Assembly (NCBI GenBank): GCA_902805475.1
Contig: CADCSX010000007.1
Location: 1,674,001-1,738,000 of the forward strand
DNA: 64,000 bases
Direction of reading: 5' to 3'
From: Entonaema liquescens
Lineage: Eukaryota > Ascomycota > Sordariomycetes > Xylariales > Xylariaceae
In this document: piece by piece, positions 49,010 through 59,754 of the stretch
Position numbering within the stretch: position 1 is the first letter of the stretch
Layout: each line of letters opens with the position of its first letter
Program-made: the position numbers and the translations under genes
The notes under the pieces: generated by a model
Told to the model about the DNA's origin: nothing
Seen by the model: the letters and a program-made list of their open reading frames with translations, nothing else
Database searches by the model: none

Positions 49010-51320
49010 ATGGATATGGACGACTATCTATTTCGCTGGCATCTTGACCAATGCAAATCTGTCGAGGAGAAAACGACTTATTTGGAGATCTTTAACTATA
49101 CGGTATGTTTTGCCCTGTCATTTATAAGCATCATCGGATTTACTACCGTTTTACTTATGAATTTACCCCATTTCCGTATCTATTGGGTACATATACATGA
49201 GTAAACTAGTACTGACTTTAATGCAACATCAGGATCCGGCTTATAACACATGCGAAGACCATTCTCTACTGACGGAGGATGATTTTGAAAACTTCCTTCG
49301 ACAAACTGTAAGCTAATATCTCATGCTAAGTCTTGTATTTCTTAGAAGTTGCGTAGTGTATATTGTATATACCTTGGTGACTCCACTCACCATGTCTCCC
49401 AGCTTATCCATATGGGAATCATTGGCATTTCAAACTAATACCTTAGTATTTCTAGGGCACGTTTGCTCCTCAGCAGCTAAAAGGAGGAGTGAAATTGCAA
49501 GACGGAGTTCGTCTGATGTGAGTGAGAACTAAATTACATGCCAAGATTGAGGCTAAAACCCCCGTGTTAGAATTCAAAAAGATGCCACCCACGCCAATAC
49601 ATTCGCACCCGATTATATATCTCTTAAGCCATCCTCTTATGAGACTATGATGAGGGTACGTATACTACATATTTATTGTTACCAACTTTGTCAACTATTT
49701 TAACTCTAATCCTGTATATCTCTGATATCCCTGACTCATAAGCTATACTCGAAATGAACCCCTTGATAGAAAATATACTAACAACGGGCGATATAGACAT
49801 GGCGTCTCCCATTCCGAGCCATTGAGGGTAGCAGTATTGTTGGGCCATTCTTTGGTGCTCTCATGATCAAGATAAAGAAGATCGACATCTACGTAAGTAT
49901 ATCACTGAAATCCCGTTGCTTACCGAACTGAGAGAAAACGTATTTACTCGGCAGCATATCTAACTCTTCTTAGAAATCATCTTTCGGAAATCTGACGTGC
50001 GCAAAAAGGGAAAAACTCGCGGATGGGAAATTAGTACGTTGCCCTTTACTTGAACCTAGTTGTATTGCCTTTTGTCTGGTCCGATCCCCTCTAGAATAAT
50101 GAAGGGGGTCAGATCATTGTATCAGAAGTTTCTGACACTGCATACTAACCATATTACTGCAGTGCTATCATATTCATATAGAACGCGTATAACCTCGGGG
50201 TTTGTCAAAGGTACTGAGTCCTCGGATATTGTTAAATCGCTGAAACATTTGGCTGCTTGCCGAGCTGAAGTCGGCCACCCACTTCTTCTTCCAATCATCA
50301 TTCTCTCTCACGACCTTTCATCTAAGGGTGACAAAAGGCAACGAGATGCACGAGATTGGCTACGTCGTCTTGAAAATGCCATCACTATGCGCAACGAGAT
50401 TGATGCGGCGGAAGTATACTCCGACTTTGATGTGGACGGCATCAACCGGGATCTTGTGGAATGTCACTCTCAGGTTCTCTGGAAACGACCGCAAGCCTAC
50501 CAAGAGATCATTAAAGAGATCAAAGAGGCAATGCGAAAATTCATGCTATATGAGCCTGAAGGAGGCCAAACGGAGGAAATTCACGCCTTGAACGACAACA
50601 TGCTAGCTAGATTAGATTTCTACCGGGTCAAACTTACGGGTATGGAACATTATATACACACGACGTTGGAGAGGTTACACATACAACGGCAAGCTGTAAG
50701 TTGTTCTAACCTATTAACTAACGCACAGTTTATTAACGGATGGTAAATAGTTGTATAACATCATGGCTCAGAAGGAATCCAAACTCAACCTCGAAATAGC
50801 CTCTCAACAGAGGAGAGTAGCCCATGCTACTAAGAGGGACGGCACCGCTATGAAGACACTGTCCCTTCTTGGTGCGGTGTTCCTCCCTGGGACATTTATG
50901 GCTTCCGTCTTCAGCATGACGTTCTTTGATTTCAAAGTCGGTAAGTAGTTAAATTCCCCCAGAAATTAGACTTGGAAACTCATTTCTCTAGGGCCGGATA
51001 ATGCAGACTCTTCAGGAGGCTCTGAAGTTTCGGGCGAACTCTGGGTATACTTTGCCGTCACAGTCCCATTGACGATCTTGATCGTATTGGTTTGGTGGAT
51101 TATAGATCACCGGCGCGAGAGGAAGTACGCCGAAGAGGACATAGAAATCGAAAAGGGTATCGACACTATGGAGAAGGACATCTTGGCCATCATGCGTAAG
51201 AAGACCATTAACAAGGCCGCTACATGGAACTCCGCCGGACAACCTGCGGCGATGGCGTTAGCGAAAAGAGAAAGGCTCATAGCCCTGAAAGAACAAGATC
51301 AAGGCATTGAGCTGATTTGA
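49010..51320 (+). CDS. CorA-like (Mg2+ transporter superfamily) membrane protein without a GMN motif (one frameshift)
   Basis: Nine exons: 49010-49102, 49233-49307, 49456-49517, 49571-49655, 49797-49892, 49974-50033, 50163-50695, 50751-50940 and 50992-51320; 507 aa. The N-terminal part is soluble (WHLDQCKSVEEKTTYLEIFNYT, IIFRKSDVRKKGKTRGWE, ITSGFVKGT, DLVECHSQVLWKRPQAYQEI). A long helix follows (YRVKLTGMEHYIHTTLERL), then two membrane helices (LLGAVFLPGTFMASVFSMTF and YFAVTVPLTILIVLVWWII) and a charged tail. This is the CorA shape, but the loop has no Gly-Met-Asn, as is usual for this fungal group, so Mg transport is unproven. In the fifth exon, after GPFF, the true frame (WCSHDQDKEDRHL then QIIFRKSD across the GTAAGT intron) is one base off; one T is missing in the run at 49851-49853. 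Confidence 0.85.
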
Positions 51321-51717
51321 AGGGTTGCCTGAAATTCAGGACAGTCGAAATCAAAGATGGCCTACACTAATAAGCCGGTTGGTTGGCTGACCGACCGCGG
51401 TAGCAAGGCCGGCGTTATTGATTTTTGAACATTCACTTTTTGGCCGATAGACCTGACGATGCTACGGTTTTACGACTATTCACGAAAGTATATATATCCG
51501 TGGGACCTAAATCTAGGCTCACTTAATCCTTCTTCGATAAGAGATTCACGATATAGCGTACATATTGATTAATACATAAACATTTCGAGCGCAGATATAC
51601 TGTTTTGACTATTTTTATAGCATACCTCATATATATACATACAATTGCGGATTTGCTTCGCAGGAAAATACCAGTCTGGTACCTAACACGCGTGGTCCAT
51701 CATCTTGACCCCCAAAC
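51321..51717. other. Convergent 3' region
   Basis: Between the stops of the CorA-like and GST genes. Nothing else is seen. Confidence 0.5.
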
Positions 51718-52750
51718 CTAGAGCTTTGCTCCGGAACCCTTCACAGCACCAGGCGGTAACAACTTAACATCCTGATACGGCAGCCCCAAGAACTCATACA
51801 CATGACTCCACCTATCGCTCCCAAAGAACGGCTCGCTGCGCCCGCTCGCATCATCCGTAACCCACATCCACGGGGCTCCAAACGCGCCCTGATCCAAGGC
51901 CCTCTGCGTCGTCTCCTTGAGCTTATTCTTATACTCAACCGTCTTCTCCGCCCTTAATATATCCTCCACCTCCTCCGCCGTAAACAATCTCGCGCCCTCC
52001 TGCGCCGCCCCCAGGATTTCCGGCGGCTTCGTATTAGCGAGACTAGAATCTGAGCCCGCGGCGGCGGCGGCGGCGGCGGCGGGTATACCCGCAAGCGTCC
52101 GCCCCAGAACCGCGGGCGTGATGGGCGGCGTGTGCAGCGTCCAGAAGGCGTGCAGGAGCGCGCGCCAGGTCGCGATGTACACGGCGGCGGGGAACCGCGC
52201 TTTGACGTGGAGCAGCGCGCGCAGGGCGACTTGCGTGCGGCCGGCTTGCATCAGGTCGCCGGGCGACTCGACATTGGCCAGCCCGACGGCGCGCAGCGCG
52301 CGCTGGCTGTCGAACGTGCCGAAGGCGGCTTTGGCGGGGAGCGTCCAGGGGGGCTTGTTGCCGGAGCCGGCGTTTACGGCGCCGAGGAGGAAGGGGTGGA
52401 TGCTACATAGGTAGTTTGGCTGTTAGTTAGTTACCTAACTAACTACCGACCATCTATATCTATCTCGTTTATACATAGGTAACTATGAGATGATGATGCC
52501 ATGCCTGTTGAAGAAAGATGAACTAACTCAATGTCTACCGAGTGCTGCTTTAACAATTCTTGAGTTTTTATCACTTGGATAAGTGTTATGTAGCTATACA
52601 ACGACGCTGGAATATTTGCATTTTGAGAGTCAGCGAAGGCGGTCTCATATATGATAAGTGATAAATGATAGATATACTGCTTTTACTGTGATTACTTGGA
52701 GGGGGGAGTGAATTACCGATGTCGAGGTACAAATCAATATGACCACCCAT
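51718..52750 (-). CDS. Kappa-class glutathione S-transferase / DsbA-family oxidoreductase
   Basis: Thioredoxin-fold protein of the GST-kappa / 2-hydroxychromene-2-carboxylate isomerase family. Exons are 52750-52717, 52606-52528 and 52402-51718 (introns 110 and 125 nt), giving 265 aa. The start MGGHIDLYLDI splices to ASLYSY, which carries the family Ser near residue 13, and then to IHPFLLGAVNAGSGNKPPWT with LPAKAAFGTFD. The C-terminal blocks GAFGAPWMW and PFFGSDRWSHVYEFLGLP are diagnostic. An eight-Ala run (52059-52082, GGC trinucleotide repeat) sits in the helical insertion domain. In animals the class is mitochondrial/peroxisomal; no clear targeting peptide is seen here. It lies next to the O-acetylhomoserine sulfhydrylase-like gene on the same strand, 486 nt away, but I see no proof of a shared pathway. 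Confidence 0.9.
52059..52082. repeat. GGC/GCC trinucleotide repeat, 8 units, coding poly-Ala
   Basis: Lies inside the GST-kappa gene and encodes eight consecutive Ala residues. Confidence 0.9.
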
Positions 52751-53236
52751 AATGATGGATCGGATTACCGATTTCGAAGTAGGATTACGGAGAGGTGATA
52801 TATGAGATTCAATGTGATGAAAACGCTGAAGAATGAGATGAAGTAGTTGAGAGTTGTATAAGATGTGCTGGATAGGTATAATATGTAATTATACCGATTT
52901 TAGCAATAGACCTCGGTTGCAGGATATTCCCCACCTATACCCGAGACACGGCTAGTGGCATATTTGACAAGAACTGGAACTGAGGTGGTGGTAGTTTATA
53001 GAGTGGAATTCATTCATGAAAATCAATCATTTAGGTACATATCCTACATGAGAATTACCTCCTTAAGCAAACCATCCTGATATGCGATAGCTGAGTAATT
53101 AATGCCCAATGTGCTCCCCGTTAATGCAAATGCCTCTTGCTTGAACTTCCTAACCCTGCCGTCCGTGACTCTTACGCCGCCTGGTATCGACGCCATGTAT
53201 CTAGCCCACATTACTCACTTTTTGTACGATGGTTAC
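52751..53236. other. Intergenic region, nothing recognised
   Basis: Promoter of the GST-kappa gene and 3' flank of the sulfhydrylase-like gene. Confidence 0.5.
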
Positions 53237-55093
53237 TCACGATTGTATGGTTCCATCCGTACCGGGCCGCGGTGCACCCGTGGCCAGCTTGCCCATGAAA
53301 CCTCCGCTAACGAGGTTCATGGCCGTCTGGAACGGATCTACGACATCCTTGTTTGCCTTCTCGAGACCGGCAGCCTTGAATGCCTGCTCGAAATCCCGTC
53401 TGATGTCTTCAAAATCTTCAATACCCAAACTCACACGTAAAAGGTCGGCTATTCATTGAGTCAGCAGTAGTTCCTAAATCTTAAGGCTGAGGGTGGAAGT
53501 AGGGGTACACATACGTGTCACACCGCCCTTGATCTTCTCGTCGTCGGGCATCTGCTGGTGTGTAGTCACCCAAGGGTGGATGATGAGGGTCTTGCAGTCT
53601 CCAACATTGGCTAAATGGCTCGCCATCTTGAGGTTGTCGACTACGGCACGGACTTGCTCAACTTTACCGGCCTATGTTCAATGTTAGCTGGTGGTGCACG
53701 TCACTCAAAAGGCTTCGCGACGGAAGCAATCGAAGTTACACAAAGAAAAAGGGGTGGGTGTACGTACCACACCAAAAGTTAGGACACCACCTGCTCCCTT
53801 CGGCATGACCTTCTTTGCTAGCTCATAGTCGGGATGTGATTTTAGGCCCGGATACAATACCCAGTTAACACACGGGTGGTTTTCGAGCCACTCTGCGAGT
53901 TTCTGTGTGTTCTCGACGGTCCTCTGGCCACGGAGAGGGAGCGTTTCCAGTCCCTGGAGGAATAGCCATGCATTGAAGGGGCTCATGCAGGGGCCAAGAT
54001 CACGCATGCTATCCATTCGCACTTTAGCTGCCAGCGCCTTGTTCCCGTATGTCTCCCAGAATCGCATGCCATGGTAACCTTCCGCGGGCTCTGTGAAGCC
54101 GGGGAACTTCCCTGACGCGCTCCAGTCGAAGTGTCCGCCATCGATCACGATACCTCCCATGCTCGTTCCGTGGCCACCAATCCATTTCGTGGCAGAGTGT
54201 GTAACAATGTCAGCTAAGGAGTTGTGTTAGCTTACTAATTTCGTTCAGAGCGAGTTATACGTGTGCGGTTTACATACCTCCAAGCTTGATAGGTTGGCAC
54301 AGATACCCGCCCATACCAAAGGTGTTGTCGACAACCAAGGGGATGCCGTGCTTATGAGCTACTGCGGCAATTGCTGCAATGTCCGGGACGCTGTGTTTCG
54401 GGTTGCTGATTGTCTCGATGTAAATGGCCCGCGTGTTCTCATCGACTGCTTCATCAAATTTTGCGGGGTCATTTCCGACCACCCATTTGACGTTGATCTT
54501 GAATTTGCTCAAGTACACACGGAATTGGTTGAAACTTCCACCGTATACTACAATAATGAAACAGTTAGTATATTTACTTATTCACGTCTTCTGCGATTTG
54601 AAACTTACGCCAGCTAGTACTGATGAAGTTGTGGCCAGGTTCGCAGCATTGGGTTAAGGCCATGAACTGGGATTACCCGTTAGTATAACAATATAACGAC
54701 TGAGAATTCAATAGGTGTAACCTACTTGCGCTGCGTGGCCAGATGCGGTAGCTACTGCTCCGACACCACCCTCCAGCATGGCCATTCGGTTCTCGAAAAC
54801 CGTGTTGGTGGGATTGCCCATACGAGTATAGACATATCCATCTCGAGACCAGGCGAACTTGCTTGCTCCATCAGCAGCATCGGAAAAGTTGTAGGCTGCA
54901 GTCTGGTAAAGGGGTACAGCTCTTGCGCCGTTGATAGGGTCAGGTTCCTGACCACCGTGCACGGCAATTGTGTCGAAGCTGGGCTCCCTGTTATGTTTCT
55001 TGTTAGAGGTATGTTTTTTTTTTATTTTGTTTACAAATTGTTCATAGTAATAACATACCAATCCAGATTGCTGATTGATCCAGGAGGGGACAT
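53237..55093 (-). CDS. O-acetylhomoserine sulfhydrylase-like PLP enzyme (Cys/Met metabolism, gamma-replacement)
   Basis: Exons are 55093-55059, 54987-54726, 54666-54609, 54547-54278, 54213-53768, 53671-53515 and 53448-53237; 479 aa, with all junctions in frame. It is a Cys/Met-metabolism PLP enzyme (MET17/cysD and Fub7 family) that replaces the acetyl group of O-acetylhomoserine, normally with sulfide. Blocks are FDTIAVHGGQEPDP, YTRMGNPTNTVFE, ATASGHAAQ, YIETISNPKHSVPD, VVDNTFGMGGYLC and the PLP-lysine block HSATKWIGGHGTSMGG (Lys about residue 218). SHLANVGDCKTLIIHPWVTT and TPDLLRVSLGIED follow. QCCEPGHNFISTSWLYGGS replaces the more usual ALAHTGDNIVSTSYLYGGT, so it is divergent near the active site. 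The C-terminal 35 residues exceed the usual end. It may be housekeeping methionine synthesis or a pathway-specific paralogue; the neighbours favour the latter. Confidence 0.9.
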
Positions 55094-55527
55094 GTTGAAA
55101 TTGAACGAAACACTATTGTTATAATGGAATAGTTAACTAATTGTTTGAGGGAAGTTTGAAGATGTTGAGCACGTTAATTATCTTTCGTAGGGTTCGTCTT
55201 ATCGTCTTATGCTTCGAATCTCTCGGATTTAAAAGTATAGACGTCGAAGAAGGTGCAAAGGCGTACAAGAGGTCGAAATTATATTCGATTACATACATAC
55301 ATACTCCAGAAGTAACCCCCCTCAACCTGCAGCTTCCTCTCCGGCTGGAAGTACCTACGTCAGATAAGCCAGGTACTTACTTCCATACCTTCCATTCAAT
55401 ACCGGTTTGCCGTTGGCTATTGCCAGACTGCAATGCAACGCCAGCAAAGCCCGAAACTTCCTTAGTCGTCGTATGATGGAAAGGACCCACCATTCCCAAG
55501 GTTTTCAAGGTTCCCGTGGTCATGGAG

Positions 55528-55563
55528 AATATCCCATGCAATATCCCATGCAATATCCCATGC
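55528..55563. repeat. 12-bp tandem repeat AATATCCCATGC, 3 copies
   Basis: Three perfect copies, 36 bp. Confidence 0.9.
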
Positions 55564-55626
55564 ATTGAACATTATACATCACCTATACCATACATTATAC
55601 AATCCCAGACGATACCAGATAATACT

Positions 55627-55656
55627 ACCATACAATACCATACAATACCATACAAT
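55627..55656. repeat. 10-bp tandem repeat ACCATACAAT, 3 copies
   Basis: Three perfect copies, in the same intergenic region as the 12-bp repeat; GATACGCGATTC follows twice nearby. Confidence 0.9.
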
Positions 55657-56202
55657 TCCTAACACAACAACGATACGCGATTCCCGATACGCGATTCGTA
55701 CGTAGGTAGCATACATGATGTGAGGCACGGCGCCCCCCGCACAGTTGGTCCCTGCGTGCTAACAGCCGCTGAAGAAAAAAGATTAAAAAAAAATAAAATA
55801 AACGGTGATTGCTGACCGCCGCTACCGATGCCACAGATACCACATATGCCAGGGGCGACCCGAGTTTTCGGTCCCTTTGTGTCTGAGATAAGAAGACGCC
55901 GAGGAGCCTTAATAACCCGCGCCACTCGGCCATTGGACAAGTCCCACGTGTTTGGGACCCCTTCTAAAGAGAAAGGTTACACATGTGAACGAGAGCAATC
56001 ATTCTCTAAGGAGTCACCGTTGCGGGTCGTTCTGTGGGTACAAACCAGTCTCCTTCTATTCATGGATATACTCTACGTACGATCTATGTAGATGAAAGTC
56101 CAGACTCGAATCCCCGAACATGTACCCTATCAGACTAGATGCCTCCCTGGATCAAACATCAGTGAACTGTTGGTTCGCTGCAGCCCAACCCATTCCTTCA
56201 AT

Positions 56203-57584
56203 TTATTTGGTAAAGCTCACATTTGTTCCCGGCTTGGTATTTACTGTCAACGTGCTGTAATGAGTTAGCTGCCACGTCTTGTTTGCTTTATGGAGCTTCT
56301 AGTGTCGGCCGAGAACTTACAATACATCTGGCCGAGCGTAACTACCAACCGGATCGAAGTCAAGCTGGATACAGATTGTCAGAGACTCAGAGTGTCGTAA
56401 CGAGATCTAAGTCGGCTTTAAGAGTTACTTACTCTCGACTCTGTTATTTCCGACATCCTCAAATCGGCGTAGATAATCTCTTCTTTATCCCATACCGGCT
56501 CGGTCACAGGAATCCCTAGAGGTCCTACGACGAAGGACCCGCCGTGGTTGACAATGTCATCGGGCTCCCACTGTGAACCGTCTGGCTTCCTATCGTGATG
56601 CTCAGGAGTAAATGGTGGATAGTCATTCGGGAAATCCGAAACCTTAACCACTGAATTTACTGAGACAACGAAGCAGCGTCCCTCTTTAGCGATATGCTGC
56701 ATTGATGCGATCCATGATGGTAGATCATCCGCATTAGGTGCGATATAGATTCTATCAAAACATTAGCTGGCGAACTTCGGTTATTCCCCCCCGGCCCTAT
56801 CGACTTACTCGACTCCTTGCTGGTAGAGAGCCATCCGCGCTGCGGGCATGTAATTCTCCCAACTAAACTTTCGTTAGTAACTAAAAGTCCATTGCGTGGC
56901 ATGGCTTCTCACCATATCAGTGTGCCAATTTTGCCAATGTCAGTTTGTACGACTTCAAGGCCGTCTCCTGCACCTCGTCCCCACACTAGGCGCTCTGCAG
57001 CCGTGGGTATCAACTTATTTGCGTTCAGTTTCCGCGACAAGATTTTACAAAGGATTCGATACACTCACTTTGCGATGCTTCAATAGTACCGATCCGTCCC
57101 GACCAACCAGTAAGGCAGTGCAATATAGCGTGCCCCCATCTTTCTCAATGATGCCGACCTGAATATAGACCCGGTGGGACTTGGCCGCCTTTGATATCGT
57201 GTCAACCGCTGGCGAAGGCACAGCAACAGCTGAATCATAGTACTTTGCATACCATTCTCTTCCTAGTTAAGGTCAACCCTGCGATTCATTCTCCTATCGT
57301 AGAATAGAAAAAAAGCTCTTCTCACCACGCGGCTCTCGAGCACCAATCGTGGCATCAAAGGCATAGCGCCATGGATACGCGGATAAGAATGCCTCACTGC
57401 ATAACCGTCGTTAGTAAACCATGTTGTTGGTTGAGAATGCAGCGCCTGCTTACGGAAACACGATAAGGTCTGCCCCGGCCCCAGCCGCCTCACCGACTAT
57501 TCTAGTTAATTTCTCTAAACTCTTTTCAAGATCGAAAGAGACGGGCGCCGCTTGAACGGCAGCTACTTTCACAACCCGAGCCAT
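56203..57584 (-). CDS. Nitrilase (carbon-nitrogen hydrolase)
   Basis: Eight exons: 57584-57454, 57396-57326, 57262-57069, 57013-56913, 56862-56809, 56751-56433, 56364-56321 and 56254-56203. The seven introns are 50-68 nt and the protein is 321 aa, fully in frame. The E-K-C catalytic triad is complete: Glu45 in VFPEAFLSAYP, Lys132 in HRKLIPT and Cys166 in LICWENYMP. ENYMP and ARMALYQQGVEIYIAPNADD are those of true nitrilases rather than amidases. FDPVGSYARPDVF and LTVNTKPG near the end are also typical. It should hydrolyse an organic nitrile (or cyanide) to acid plus ammonia. It shares a 683-bp divergent promoter with the homoserine acetyltransferase and lies beside the O-acetylhomoserine enzyme. 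That suggests a nitrile-containing amino acid as its substrate (inference). Confidence 0.93.
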
Positions 57585-58267
57585 GTTTTCGGGAGTTATG
57601 TGTAAGCTAAAATGATCGTATGCCTGTCAAAGTAGGAATCAGGAGGCTTTCTGACGTTGTGTGACTCGGCGGTCTCCCTATCGGGGTTAAGGGGTAATAT
57701 GATTTAGGTTCTATCGAAGATATAGATACCTAAATAGGGCGGCAGGTGCCGGATCGACGGTATTAGTCGATTCCCGTCCTTGGCCTGCGATACCAATTCG
57801 AGGCATCATGACAGCCACGAGCTACGATAATGGCCGATGGGTACCGATATGGTGGTGTTTGGTTAATGGGTAGAGTAGCAGATTGTGGGGCCGAGGCACA
57901 GTATGCGGTACGACGGCGCATACTACTCTGCAGCACAACCGCAGATCCCGAAAGTACCAAATCCCGGTTCGCTGGGCGGTAGGCCGAATACCGTCAAGAT
58001 ACGTATTTTTACGTTTCCGTCTGGAAGATCATCTTGGATCTTCCATTGCAACGGTCTTTGTGGGGGGTAGCATATGGCGTATGCAGTTTACTCCCCAGTT
58101 AATCGGGACTTTGTTGGTCCCGGGTGTACGCGGAACCATGTACTACTACGGATCATACATAGCTACGGATGTGGCGCCAGGATCGTCTCTCTATTGCTCC
58201 AAGTTATCCAGCTTGTCTTCGTAGTAGAATCTCTCTTGCTTAAACCACAAGCAAACTTGACATCGAC
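57585..58267. promoter_or_regulatory. Bidirectional promoter, nitrilase / homoserine acetyltransferase
   Basis: 683 bp between divergent start codons, without another gene. The arrangement allows co-regulation. No specific operator was identified. Confidence 0.55.
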
Positions 58268-59754
58268 ATGGCAACTCGTAAGTGGACCATTTCCAAACCA
58301 TCCAAGGAGACATTCTAACAGACATTACAGTTTTAGATTACAACCCAAGTCCTAAGAACTTTTACGCGGGCCTCATTCGGGGGCAGAGGTTCGCTGTGAT
58401 ACCAGAGCTCACCCTTGACTCAGGAGAGATATTGGAGTCTTGTCCTGTCGCTTACAAGACATGGGGACGGCTTAACGACACTGCGGATAATGTCTTAGTG
58501 ATATGTCACGCCTTGACTGGTAGCAGCGATATCAGTGACTGGTGGAGCCCGCTTCTTGGACGCGATAAGGCATTTGATCCAGCGCACTTCTTTATCTTCT
58601 GCGCGAACGTACTCGGATCACCCTACGGTAGCGCGTCACCGCTCACTATCAACCCTCAGACGGGAAGGATATACGCCAGCGAGTTCCCGCAAACTACTGT
58701 CCGTGACGATGTGCGGTAAGTCAAAGCCCCGGAAACATAGATACAATTGTTGTTCTGGATGAGTGCTAACGTAACTCTACCTACGCAGGGCACACAAGTA
58801 TGTTCTTGACGCTCTAGGCGTTCGCTCCGTAGCAGCTGTGATAGGGGTTCGATGGGCGGAATGACGACTCTCGAATGGCCCCTTTGCACCGCACCCGGCT
58901 ATGTCAAGAGCATTATTCCGATTGCAACTGCAGCAGACCACAGCGCCTGGGGAATTTCATGGGCTGAGACGCAGCGCCAGTGTATCTACTCTGATCCTAA
59001 ATTCGATGAAGGATACTACGAGCCGCATCCCGAGGGTCAGCCATCAGCTGGTTTGGCCGCAGCGCGTATGGTGGCTATGCTCACTTATCGCTCATGTATG
59101 AGCTTCGACTCCCGGTTCGGTCGCAAACCACAACGGCAGAAGCAACGGTCCGTTCAAGAGCCACCTCTAGATCTCCCGCGAACAGACGTCCCAGTTGCGA
59201 CGACCGGCGCGGCACCGACAGCCGCTAAGGAGCGCTCGGAGCGGAAGAGTTGGACCGCAAGACGGGACCCCTCATTTTCCGCTCAGGGGTATTTACATTA
59301 TCAGGGGCAAAAGTTCATTCAGCGGTTCGACGCCAACTGCTACCTGCACATCACCAACAAAATGGACGCTCATGACGTGACGGTAGATAGAGTGCTGGAT
59401 GGCGAAGAAAATCAACCTCCCGTCAATTGCGATAGTGCCTTGCGCTCTGTACTGTCCGTAGTACCGCCCGGCGCCCTAGTAGTCAGCGTTGAGACGGATG
59501 CGCTATTCTTGCCCGAGCAGCAAGAGCGGCTAGCAGCCTGCCTCCCTGATGCTACGCTTGCGATGCTCAAGTCATCGGATGGGCATGACGGTTTCTTACT
59601 TGAGTTTGAACAACTTGGGACACTGATTCTAGGAAAGCTTACGAAAGATTTCCCACACTTTTACAAGTCTACGTATGATGACACTAGCTGTTCCGGAGAG
59701 CATACGGCACAACCTGGCGGTGCCAGCTTGACTGGCGAGGTGGAAGCTTGGTAG
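58268..59754 (+). CDS. Homoserine O-acetyltransferase (MET2/Fub5 family; one frameshift)
   Basis: Alpha/beta-hydrolase-fold enzyme that makes O-acetylhomoserine from homoserine and acetyl-CoA. Exons are 58268-58277, 58331-58715 and 58789-59754 (introns 53 and 73 nt). The first coding exon is only 10 nt and a GTAAGT donor follows it. Family blocks are VAYKTWGRLND, VLVICHALTGSSD, NVLGSPYGSASPL and TTVRDDVR. The nucleophile block GGSMGGMTTLEW has Ser153, with Asp in VSVETDALF and His in SSDGHDGF. The nucleophile block is broken in the raw sequence. After SVAAVIG the GGGG at 58844-58847 gives VRWAE-stop, and one added G restores GGSMGG and 453 aa. A Lys/Arg/Gln-rich insert (FGRKPQRQKQRS) lies in the lid region. 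It supplies the substrate for the neighbouring PLP enzyme. Confidence 0.92.

Larger units (their letters stand above)
55094..56202. other. Promoter region with short tandem repeats
   Basis: 1.1 kb between the sulfhydrylase-like start and the nitrilase stop. It contains 12-bp and 10-bp tandem repeats (listed) and an E-box CACGTG near 55945. No gene is seen. Confidence 0.5.
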
